Source: Edolisoma coerulescens (lineage: Eukaryota > Chordata > Aves > Passeriformes > Campephagidae). From it: DNA of 64,000 bases. A program made the position numbers and the translations under genes. Under the pieces are notes generated by a model that saw only the letters and a list, made by a program, of their open reading frames with translations, did no database searches and was not told the origin of the DNA. Shown here one piece after another: positions 1 through 10,615 of this stretch (position 1 is the stretch's first letter; every line of letters starts with the position of its first letter). The stretch is taken from the NCBI GenBank assembly GCA_013397115.1, contig VWZW01002639.1, positions 1,662,949-1,726,948 on the forward strand. The letters run 5' to 3'.

Positions 1-3000
1 TTAAAACATATAAATACTCTTCAGTTTCTTTTTATAGTCCAATATTAATTCCAAGTCTGTTTTCTCTTACGAATATTTTCATAATATCATCTACATAAGT
101 AAGCTGTACTTGATTTCTTTTATAATCCATGATCTGTTTGGTTTCAACTTATCAAAAAGACCAAGTAATGAAAGTAAGATGTTATATTGGAAAGCTTCAT
201 CTTTTTTTTAAATATTTATAAATGTGAAGTTCAGCTCATGCAGTATTTAGATTCATTATGAAAGAAGCACTGTGGAATTTCAGAATAAATATGGGGGGGA
301 AGTCACTTGAAACATTCAGACTTATGACATAAAAGAAGTCACTTAAATTGAAACAATGGTGCTGTGTTTTATATTTGATTTGTGGTTAACAAACTGTAAT
401 ACTTTGAGCTCTGTAGATAGCAGTTCATGTTTACAAGACTGCCAGTTGGATTGCAGTGTAACTACATCGCTCTCTTGGTTTCAGAATCCCCATAATGCCC
501 TTTGAAAGCCAGAATTCCAAGATGAAAGCTTTTTATGTTCTCCTTAAGCCCGCTGGATTCTCCCCATCAGCCGTTGTTTATGGGGCAGGGCTGTGTTCTG
601 TCACCTGCACAGAAGGGGGGTTCTCATGGCCAGAGTAGTTTCTTCATGCTTGGTTTCTGCTTTTCTGATCCTGTCCATTTGAAGTGGGGGCATCTTGCTC
701 ACAGGGAGATGCATTTTCCAGACTTTTTTGAGCACAGTGCTCCCTTCTTTTGCAGTGTGGTTTTCCTGTTTGCATTGAAGATTTGCTGTGCAGGGAACAC
801 TGTTCCAGTTTCTGCTTTGTCTGGGATCTGTGAGGGAAGGAGGAAAAAAGACTTTGTAAACTTCCCAACCCAAGCCTTGTGCTCTCGTCCCTTCCCCACA
901 CCCTTTGACACCTGCAGCAGGCACGAGGCATATCCACAGCTGGAATTAGCAGGGATCAGCTGGCTGGTGGGTGCCTGCCCTGGCCTCCTACCAAGTCAAG
1001 ACACAATAGCTGTGTCCTGCCAGCCTTGTCCCAGGAGGCTCATTATTTATCCCTCTGCTTATTTTCATGAAATATGTAGGAATTTAAAGATCTTTAAATG
1101 CTAGTTGCTCTTTAATTTGATGAAGTTGCCTGATGTTCCCAGGAGTTGTTAGAAAGGAAATGATTAACGGTCAGTATGGACATGGACAGTGTAACTGTGT
1201 AAAACTAGATCATTTAGGCAAAAAATCAGAATCCATCACCTTGAGAGATAGAAAGCATGAATTCCTACCTGCAGTTGCATAAAAAATCTTGCACAGACTG
1301 AGCACTTTTTTTTTTCAGCACTGACTCTAGAAGTTGGGGAGATGGTTTGTTTCTTCCCTATGAAAACAGTGGTTAATCCAGGGCTAATTCCTGTGAACAA
1401 TGTTGTATTTTTGCTGCTGTGTTTACACTCATCTGTCTTTCTTTTGCTGCAGATAAGGTAGAAGATTAGTTAAAGTTTAGGTCAATTTCTACCTGAGTCC
1501 TCAAGAAAATGGTTCTGTTTTTCCTTTACTAACATTCTTCCATTATCTTCTGTACTCATTGATCAGAGCTAATGAGAATTTAATGGAGTTATTTATGGCC
1601 TCTGCCTCTTACTATAAAAGTGTATAATAAACCGAGCACATGGAACTGTTGGATGGTGCTGTTTGTGTTTATCTCTGTTAATTGTCCAACCTCTTCTGTG
1701 ATTCTTTCAGCTCTCCTAAGCCAGGTAGGGTATGATGAGCTAACCAGCTAATAAAGGCTGGGAAGGAATTCAGTGGATGTTACATATTCACCTTTCTGAT
1801 GATTATAAAAGAATATTTTCTGTGCTCTTCTGAACTAGAGCCTTTTGTTGCCATGAAAGGACTTCCCTGTGGTTCAGGTGCTGTGTGTGTTTTCCAGTTC
1901 ATGCCTTAACCTTCGTGGTAGTATTGTTGTGCTTTAAGTTTTAGCTTAAAAGGAACAGTTGTGTTCCCAGATATGGATGAAATAAAATCTGTGCCCAGAT
2001 TCCCAAAACTTGTGGAGAATTGGGGTAAAAGTGTGTAGGAAGGTACTTTAGCAATAAAAACAGTGTAAAGTTAGTTGTTGTCCTGGTCTGTAATACGGCA
2101 GTGTGCATGACAGGCAAAGTGGGTGGCACTGTCTGTTAACATTTACCAAGATGACTTTCTGCTCTGAATTGCCTTCAGAACTTCCTTTGGAGTATTTTTG
2201 TTCCCTGCTCCTGAACTTGCTTTTTCAAAGCTATTTCACTATGATTGGAGGTCGCTGACTAGTGTATAATTGGAGCACTCATTATAAATAACCTTGAAAG
2301 TGAAATAATAAATGGTGAAATATGTGAGATGCTATAAAACACACTCTAAAAGGTGTAATTGAGCCTTAGTCTCTTGTCTCCACGCAGATTCTGAGGCTCA
2401 AGTTCTTTTGTAACCCATGACTTTTTAAGAGTGGTTTGGGCAAATGGATGGTGCCTTTAGTGTGATGAGTTTCTTATTATTGCACCTAAATGTCCATTTG
2501 TAACGGTTCTTTTCCTGAACTGGAGGGGTTTTGTGATCTAACCTCATTGTTGGACCATTTATGCAATTTTGTGCCTGTTGACTCGAGCTGTTTCTGCATT
2601 AATGAATTCTGCTTTAGTATTCAGTGCCATCATCCTTATTGCTCCTGTGTCTTACCAGTCAGGGCTGATCAAACCTAGACTCTTTCATGTCTTGAATATT
2701 TTATTAAAATCAAATTGTCTGTCAATTCTGTATCATAAGAATTCAATCGTATTTTTTCTTTCAAGCTGGTTGAAAGGGCAAATCAGGTGTGGAGGGATGT
2801 TTCTCATTCTTAGTTGCCTTTCTGAAGGAATTGTGCTGCTTTTGGGCTAAACCCCTGAAGTTTAAGTTCTGTTACAGCCATTTGAGAATGGCTGAACAGA
2901 TAAAGCATTTCCTCTGCTTTATCCTCCACCCCTGGCTCTCAGAATGTGCTGATCAGTGACCAGGGTGTTCCCAGCTACCAGCTTTAGGCTTTCCCCAAAG

Positions 3001-4868
3001 ATCACCAGTTTGGTTGCTCCAGTAGCTAGGGGCTACTAGCTTTGGGGCTAGGTAGCTCTTGTATCTGAATTTTAGAGCAAAGAACAATTTATTTTCTTCT
3101 TGATGGACTAGTTGGGTGCTTTGCCAGCTGTGTCACTCTTGTATGAGCTCACCTTCTTACCTTCTGCTTTCCATCTAAGCTGTAACTTGTTGAGCCTTCT
3201 GCTCGGAGAGAACCTGAGCTGTAGACTTACTGCCATAGGAATATTAATTTCCATCAGGATGGTGACAAGAGTTCCTGTGGGGAGTTTATTTGGCATTATC
3301 AAGAGACTGGACATTGAACAATGGCTCTTCACAGCCCTGATGTCTGGGCAGATAGGGCTTGGGCTGGAAGACAGTGATGGATGGAATCCAGCAAGATCCG
3401 CTGTGGGCAGGAGGAAAAGGAGACCATCTGAAGGGTGTGGAGAGTCTGTCCCTTTGCAGGTGCCCTTTTGTTCACTAGTGACAGACCCAGCAGAAACACC
3501 AGGGATGTCTTATTGCAGCCTGTCCTCAACCAGTCTGGTGGCAAGGCAGGAAATTTCATTATTCCTTATAGTTTAACTGACATTTCAATGTCTCGCAGAT
3601 AGTAAATTTGCACACTCTCTGTATCTGAACTGCTGAGACTCTGGGATAATATCTGGTGATGTCTGAGATAATATTAACTCTAGAATTGTCTTAATACTTG
3701 CAGTGCCTCTGGCTAAATGAATAATTGTGGGAAATTGTAAGCAGTGCTGCCAGGTATGTAATTTGGAACACATTTAAAGTGGGCATACTTGTCTGGTTGT
3801 ATTGCTTGGTATCTTATCTGTTTTATCAAAGAAAGAGGCTGGCTGTGAAACTTTCTCTCCTAAGTCTGAGTTTTGCCAGGCCTTGTGGAGAAAGGTAATA
3901 TAAATATAGCCTGATGCTTTCTCTTTAAACTTGGCAACCTCTTGTATGTTAAAGATGTAAAATAAGAGCTCTTGTGATGCAGCAGACAGGAAGCCTTTTG
4001 CTTAATGCAGCAGCTTTACTATTAGATGGATCCTGTGTGTCCAGAGCTCCTGCTGAGTGGAGATAAGTTAAATAACTGGCCTTTCTGTGTCTGTCAGCCC
4101 TGCTGAGTGGCACAGCGTGCTGCTGGTTTGTGTGTGAGCGCATCCCGAGGAGCTGCAGGCCCACCAGGGCCGGCTGCCTGGCAGGGACACAGCCCCGAGC
4201 CCATCCCCGTGGAACCGTGCCGCTCCAGAGGCACGTCTGCGCTTGACGTCTCTGCTGCCTCTGAGACTTGTTTATCTTGCCTGCAAGGCATAAAGATAAT
4301 TACTGTGAAGTGTTTCACACTCTAAAACAGGGCTTGTCAGCCCTGTGGAGCTGAGTCCTGCCAGCATGGAGGGCTGATTCCCACTGGAACCCTGAGTGGG
4401 CCCTCACCACATGGGAGCAGCATCACCTTTAGCTGGTTCCAAGAGCAGTTAGGTCACATTCAAACACCAGGCTGGCCAGCAGAGCTGCTGTCAGTGTTTT
4501 TGATACTGAGGGCGTCCCGTGCTTGGTTCCTTTCCTGCTGTGCTGGGGCAGGAGTAACTCGATGCGTCCTGGCAGCTCTGTGCTGTCACTTGGCTGGGAC
4601 TGAGCCAGGGGAGATAGCAGGGGGACTCTGCTGGGTTTTGCCATGTCTTACACCTTGTTTACACTGAGTACTGCAGAACAGGGATGTTTGTACACATCTG
4701 TGAATGCAAAGCCAAATTGATGAGGCAGTAGAAATAATCCTTCTATTGTTTACAAAAACAAAAGCAAGCTGGAGCTTGTGCCTGTGCAGGAAAAGTCACT
4801 TTCCATTCCACAGCCGGATGTTACTGACTCCAGCTTTGGGAGGCTGTGCTGTCAGTGTGACTCTCATA

Positions 4869-5030
4869 AATCATGGGATGGGTTGGGTTGGAAGGGACCT
4901 TAAGGATCAACCAGTTTCAACCAGGGACACTTTCCACTATCCCAGGGTGTTCTAAGCCCTGTCCAACCTGGCCTTGGACACTTCCAGGGATGGGGCAGTC
5001 ACAGCTTCTCTGGGCAGCAACCTTCACTCT
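4869..5030 (+). mobile_element. CR1 LINE fragment, + orientation
   Basis: The piece starts with the familiar avian CR1 words (atcatgggatgggttggg, then ttggaagggacctta). It continues through gtccaacctggccttggaca and cttccagggatggggcag to the cagcttctctgggcag block. The order matches the 3' part of CR1 and the element is 5'-truncated, which is normal for CR1. It lies inside the SHQ1 intron in the same orientation as the gene. Confidence 0.88.
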
Positions 5031-6860
5031 CATGTTTGCAAATAATCTGCAGAGTGTTTTAGATCTGTAACTCCCCTGCCATGATTGAGTATGCAGTGCC
5101 TCCATCATTCAGAATGAGGAGCAAAATGCTGATTTTCATATTTTCAAGTCCTCTTTGAGTTGTTTGGGTTTTTTAACATAACTGCTAAAACAAGAGTACT
5201 GGATGTAAGGGAAGTACCAGGCAGATGGGAAGGTCTGAGTTATTAACACTCTTTCTTTAAACCTTTTTCCTTCCATAGTGCTGACTGATGGACACAGTGT
5301 ACAGAAGCATAATTTTTTTTATTTCATCATTGGGAAAAATGAGAGAATTTTGTGGCTGGATGTACTACCCCAAGTCCTGCATTTGTTTTTTACTGTCAGT
5401 GACTGGGTTGATTTTTGTCTTCCCTTCCAGCTTATGTGAAATCTTCCTTGGAAGCAATCAAATCCCTGATGTCTGTCTGCAGTGAGACTTCTTCCTCATA
5501 GCTCTATGTTCTGGAGATAACAGCTATCTTGACTGTTCAGATCCTGGTGCTCTCTGTACTCCCTGGAATAGAAGGCAGAACTGGAGCTTGTGGCAGTCTG
5601 TCTTTACCTGGAGCCGTGTCCTGCTCTGCTCCCACCCTGGTTGTCACTCGTGTCTCAGCCCTGCAGTCAGTCCCATCACCATCACTTCTCTTCATGCTGC
5701 CACAGGTGGCCTTTGCTGGAAACCTCTAATGATTTCCCTTTCCTGTTGCCATAATCCTCTTTTTATTTTTCTCAGAGTTTTATCCATCTCCCTTTATTTG
5801 CTAAATCTCCTTTGATTCTTTGTTCTTTTCAGCCCAGTTTCACTCCTTTATAATCTAAGATCTGTAGAACAAGATTTTTTTTCTTCTTCTAGCACCTGAA
5901 GAAACTCTCCTGTGCCTAGACAAGGATTACTGTAGTTCTGTCTTGGAATTTTAATTCCAGACTACATGGACAAGCCCCGAGATGCTTCTCTTATCTGTTC
6001 CTCAAAGCTATGCATTAAACAAAACATGCATCTGATCAGTTTAACCTGTAATTAAACATTTTCCTTAAGCAACTGACATCGTGATAACTAATAATTATCA
6101 CGTGTAGCACCTTTAAAACCTATTATGCATGTTTATGTAAGAACACTATTACCATAATAATAAGATATCATTACCACAAATGTGCATACTGAATGAGCAT
6201 GTCTTAAAGTAATCATGGATTCCATTAATCATACTTGAAAAATTAAAGTATTTGCTGTCTAATCTCTCAAATGCTACTCGAAAGATTTTGGAAACAGCAG
6301 GGCCTGTTTACTGCAGGTCTCTCATACACGAGATCTCCTTTCTGGTGTCTCATTTTTGTTCCCTGAATTGTTGCTTATCTTTCAGCTTGGGAAACCATCA
6401 GCTCAGAGACCCACGGTCTCCCTTTGAAAGCATTTCCATGCTCTGATTTCTAGGCTGTTTGCCTGTTTTTTTGTCCAGGGAGTGCTGCCACCTTTTCTTA
6501 AGGCTGATGTGAAATGTGCTCCTGAAACCTGGTTCTCTTCAAATTAGATAATTGCCTTAAAGGAGATGAACTGATGGCTAATTGTAATTCTCTTAGTCCC
6601 TTGCACAGGGGCAGAAGAGAAACAACCCTATTCTTCAAGTGTTCTTTATTTGGTTTTTTTTTTAATACAAGATTGCAAAGTTGGGGAGTGGAGATTTTTG
6701 GGTTTATGTATAAGATTGTCAAGAGGTGACAGTTTTGAGTTTGTCTCATATTGAAAAGTCGAGCTCTGTAGATTCTGATAGAGACTGGGTGAGCAGAGTG
6801 AGTGAAAGTTGGGAAGGAGCATTTGACCTACTGAGAAAAAGAAAATGAGACTTTTTTTGT

Positions 6861-6940
6861 AGAGTCAGAATATTTAGGGTTGCAAGGGACCTTTAAAGGC
6901 CATCTAATCCAACCCCCCTGCAATGAGCAGGGACATCAAA
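6861..6940 (+). mobile_element. Short, diverged CR1 fragment, + orientation
   Basis: About 75 bases match the CR1 segment around ttgcaagggaccttt, ggccatctaatccaacccc and tgcaatgagcagggacatc. It stops abruptly afterwards. It is more diverged than the 4869 copy and lies in the same SHQ1 intron. Confidence 0.75.
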
Positions 6941-9423
6941 TACCTGATGTGGCTAAGAGCTAAAAAATCAGCTTACTGCTTTAGGGATTCTTTTATCATT
7001 CTTTTATCTGCCAGTAGGACCACATTGAATTTAGTAGCATAACGTATGTTGAGTCAAACGAGTTTTTTTACTGTGTGTTTTCTTCCTTAACATTTGGCAT
7101 TTGGTAACCTGGGCACAGCAAAGTATTTATTAATATCAAAAAAGCACATTATGTCTTACAACTCCTTAATACTTGGTGCAGTTCTGTGATGTTTCTGTAT
7201 CTTAATATATAAGCTGCATTATAAGGGAATAGTGAAGGAGGTGGAAAGGATTTTAAGGACTGAGAGTCTAGAGCAGGGGAAATAGACATAAAGGGTAGAA
7301 AAAATAGGCAAAAATAAGAAAAAGCAAAAAACCAAAACCATATGGAATTGGGAAACAAAATTACAGGCACAGTGGATGTGTGGGGACAAACGGGACTTTG
7401 AAAATTGCTTTTCTGTCTATAATGGCAGCAGTAAAACAGGTGGGTGAGACAGGCAGTGGGAGCTGGGGGGTATCACCAGAGGAAATTGTTGTGCCAGAGG
7501 CTGTGTGGGGAGTTGCCCGTGGTGTCAGTGAAATGGAAGGGAGCCACATAAAACGGGGACAGGACAGGGTTCTGTGACAGGGCACACCCAGCCTTGCAGC
7601 TCCTGTGCCTGTGGGTGGGCAGGGATAGGAGAGGAAAAGGAATTGAACCTTCATGTTCTGAGCAGCTCTCCCAGGGAAAGGGACACGTGCACGGAGTTAG
7701 AAGGAAGGAAAGAGGCCGTTTCAAAGCAAAGCAGAATGCTTTCTGAAAGGGATAGAAACCCTTGTGACTTGGGGTATAAATCAGCTTCTCCCCAGAGTGC
7801 TCTGGAAGCAGATTTCCCTGCAGCCACTGGTTCTGTTCCCACCTACCTGCAAGGCTCCATGAACCTCCCAATGTATCACTTGGCTTCTTTTCCTTTCTCT
7901 TTACTGGTGGAGCAGGGAGAATGCTTGCATTGTTCCCAATTAGGTTGGCAATTGCTCAAATCCCCCATAACTTTTCAAGAATGCAAGTCCTTGACAAAAA
8001 AACTGAAGTAAGTTGCCAGAAAGAAAATACTTTTCTAGTATCTTTTTAAAATTTGGTACCCCTTTTTTTATTAGAGGCTGCTAGGATCACATTGTATTTA
8101 ATTCTTAGCTTTAGGTTTGAAAATTCTAGAAATGTAAATTGTTTTCTGTTGCTTTACTTCTGGGAAAGTTATTTCTCAGTTTCCTAGTCTATGGGTTGAA
8201 CTAAGGAAGTTTAGTGTGTTTTATTCCAAGTTTTTAAAGCATTTAAATGTTGCACTGTCTGTAAAACGTGTAAGGAGCTGCACTGAATTTCCCTTCCCCC
8301 ACTTAAAAATACAATTCCTTTAGGAGCAAAAAAAAAAAAAACCTGGAAGCATCTACGTTATACTGAGTAATTATGCCCCCTGGGAAATAGAATATAAAGA
8401 TCTTTAAAATCATTCAAGTGAGAGAACAAGCAGTTTAACTTTTGCCTCGCAGGAGCCATGTATTACATCCCCAGCTCCTTGTTCCAGTGTCAGTGTGTCG
8501 TGCCTTGCAGGTTCACAGCTCTGGCAGAGGAAATGAAACCCAGTCAGTTACTGCAGGATTTATAGCAGACCTGCTGCTGCAGGAAGTGGTGAAAAGCTGA
8601 TTGATAGTCTGAGGCAGAGCTCCACAACAAGAAACAGGATGTATGTTTGGGTTTTTATGCCCATTTTCCCCTCTGCCCTCACCCCCCTCCATTTCAAGGT
8701 GCTCTCTTACTTTTTAGTCTCTATTTATAAATCCGTGGTGCCCTTTTCTGGTAAAGCACGTGCTGGCTTCCAACACTTGAGGAAATGGATGGGGCTGGAC
8801 CAGAGATTTGAAGCCAATGTGGTGTGTCTGCTTTATTAGGGGCATTTATCTAAATGGTCCTGTTCCTCCTGCTGAATTATATTTCAGCTGAATTCCAAGG
8901 AAGGGTAAAGTACATCTGCAGGCAGGGTATTGAACATCTCCTGTGATCGTGGGTGCACCAGGCTGGCTGGGAGGGGAGGAGGAGGGATCACCAATCAGCC
9001 ATATTCTCTTGGTCCTTATGCATTTCACAGATATGTCTGGGAGGGGAGGAAACCAGAATGATTTTGCTGCACATAAACTTCAGCCAGCCAGCCCTGTGCT
9101 GCAGAGTGTGCTGCTAAAGACAGCAAACCTGAAAAGGTTTCTTCCGAAATCTCTTCTCCCTCACTGTGCACTGCTGAAGCATCCAGCAGCAGGAGCTTTC
9201 CTGAAAGTATCCTCAAAGCCTTTCCGTGGGATACTGTCTAACCTTGTGGGAAAAGTTACCCTAAGTAATTGTAATTATGAATCCTTCTGATTTTTTTCCT
9301 CCTGGAACATCTACTTTTACAATCAGGGTTGAAGAAGAAAGTTGTTTGCATTGCAAGCAAATGGAAGAAATGTTTAAGATTCGTGTTCTCGTTATCGAAT
9401 GGGAAAGTTCTGTTTGTCAGGTT

Positions 9424-9452
9424 CAGTAACATATCTTGTTCTTTGTTAAAGG
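9424..9452 (+). other. SHQ1: 3' splice site of the terminal SHQ1 exon
   Basis: The acceptor AG is at 9450-9451, after a T-rich tract. A branch-point-like word (cagtaac, candidate A near 9429) lies about 22 bases upstream. The exon starts with a single G that completes a codon split AA|G (Lys). The next codons read S-K-K-L-A-A-L, which is how human SHQ1 continues after the same lysine. This protein match fixes the junction; the pyrimidine tract alone is only moderate. Confidence 0.8.
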
Positions 9453-10094
9453 TCAAAAAAGTTGGCTGCACTCTGTGAGTCCTTGCAGAAAACCACGCTC
9501 AGCAAGTCCCACATGGGGCTGGAGCTGGAAGAGCTGGAAGCAGCAGCAGTGCTGGTACAGGAGGAAGAGAAGGCGTTAAAAGCTGCTGGCACAGTTTCCA
9601 AGCAACAGCTGCTTTGCTCCGAGTCGGAGACAAGTGACTCTGAAGAATCCAGCAGCACTTCATCATCTGAGACAGAAGGCTCTGATTCAGATGAGCAGGA
9701 GTCCTCGACCAGCGAAGATGGGGAAATAAATTCTTTCCAAGGCACGCTCCAGGAGGAGAGGACAGCTCCACTTATTGACTGTAATGGATTAAGGCAGGGC
9801 ACAAACACTTCGGCGATGGAGGTCGGTGATGGAAAATCAAAGGTTTCCTTGCAATCCACGACTCCTCCTGGAAAAATGGTAGAAGAATTAGAAATGCAAA
9901 TCCACTCTGCACTGAGACTTTCAGAGCAGCCTGAAGGATTGGCTACTGCAGGCTGCATTTCACAGGAACAAGAAGAAAACCCTGTACCCGAGCCTGACAG
10001 ATTTTCAGAAGATGCTGCTGGGAAGGGAAATTTCTTGGAGGTGTCTCCCAAGCCCAACCCGTTTCTTTTTCTCTGCAGCACAAATGAAGACTAA
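9452..10094 (+). CDS. SHQ1: SHQ1, H/ACA ribonucleoprotein assembly factor, terminal coding exon (C-terminal ~213 residues)
   Basis: SHQ1 is a nuclear chaperone that holds dyskerin before H/ACA snoRNPs and telomerase RNP form, binding its RNA-binding face as an RNA mimic. Only the C-terminal part is here. It opens with S-K-K-L-A-A-L and a leucine/glutamate-rich helix (LGLELEELEAAA, then LVQEEEKALKAA), which match the end of the SHQ1-specific domain of the human protein as I remember it. An acidic serine-rich segment follows (about exon residues 50-90, runs of S, E and D such as SESETSDSEESSS), with many casein-kinase-2-type S-x-x-E/D sites. The rest is a poorly conserved tail ending S-T-N-E-D before TAA at 10092-10094. 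The reading frame is fixed by the split lysine codon at 9452; there is no start codon because this is an internal-to-terminal exon. The N-terminal CS-like domain and most of the SHQ1 domain lie upstream of the window. No frameshift or stop is seen. The antisense frame over the same span is a shadow. Confidence 0.93.
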
Positions 10095-10317
10095 AGGACC
10101 ATGCAGGAGCCCAGAGTGACCCTCTAGCTCACAGCTTATTCTCTGTAATGAGCTGTCCCAAGGCTGTCCTGTGCTGCACAAAGATGTTTTTCTTTTTTGT
10201 TGGAGGGCAGGACTGCTTTGGAAAGAATTGATCGGACTGTGTGATACTCTCACAGTTAATTTTTATTTTTCTCCAATTTAACAGAGTCTCATATTTGATG
10301 TGAGAATGTAGAGTTTC

Positions 10318-10323
10318 AATAAA
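10318..10323 (+). promoter_or_regulatory. SHQ1: Proximal poly(A) signal AATAAA of SHQ1
   Basis: A canonical AATAAA lies 224 bases after the stop codon. Expected cleavage is at about 10335-10350. A T-rich stretch begins near 10400. Confidence 0.65.
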
Positions 10324-10593
10324 CTTGTAGGAACTGTTTTCATTAAGCTTATTCAGTGATAGAATGATGTCCTAATCAAATACAACTGAAATGACTCATT
10401 TTAATTTTCTTTAGCTGTTGGGATTTACTTGAAAAATATCCTTGTTATGTTTGTATAAACTTGTTTATGACATTGTACTGTTATTTTAAAATGCTTCATA
10501 GCAAACCACTTCAAATAATGGTTGTAAGTTTAAAAGTTTAAATAGTGATGGCAAATTATTTTTAATTATATAAATTCTGTAATTTTTGTACAA

Positions 10594-10599
10594 AATAAA
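10594..10599 (+). promoter_or_regulatory. SHQ1: Distal poly(A) signal AATAAA of SHQ1
   Basis: A second canonical AATAAA follows an upstream TTTTTGTA element. T/GT-rich sequence (gtagttgtatcttatgtgtc) lies 30-50 bases downstream, as expected of a downstream element. This makes it at least as good a site as the proximal one. Confidence 0.65.
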
Positions 10600-10615
10600 G
10601 GAAATTTCTATGCCA

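Larger units (their letters stand above)
1..9451 (+). other. SHQ1: Last intron of SHQ1 (3' part; begins before the window)
   Basis: This stretch is AT-leaning, rich in T-runs and has frequent stops in every frame. I see no exon in it. In particular nothing resembles the part of SHQ1 that precedes the terminal exon, the end of the SHQ1-specific domain, so the penultimate exon should lie left of position 1. It contains two CR1 fragments (4869-5030 and 6861-6940) and a 14-base A-run at about 8328-8341. Short open frames here, such as 535-1104 and 3112-3576, have no recognisable product and overlap equally open antisense frames. The intron assignment follows from the splice acceptor and conserved exon at 9452. 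Confidence 0.8.
10095..10615 (+). other. SHQ1: 3' untranslated region of SHQ1
   Basis: Non-coding, AT-rich sequence follows the TAA. Two AATAAA hexamers suggest a short 3'UTR of about 250 bases and a longer one of about 520 bases. The region from 10360 on is strongly AT-rich (repeated ATTTTA and TTTAAA words). The outer end is set by the second signal plus a usual 10-20 base cleavage distance, so it is approximate. Confidence 0.7.

Noticed and set aside
535..1104. 189-codon open frame in the SHQ1 intron
   Set aside because: It lies in an intron, has three overlapping antisense frames and no similarity to SHQ1 or any family I recognise.
9446..10081. 211-codon antisense frame over the SHQ1 exon
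   Set aside because: It is the shadow of the acidic serine-rich SHQ1 coding sequence. The sense strand matches a known protein and has a correct splice site.
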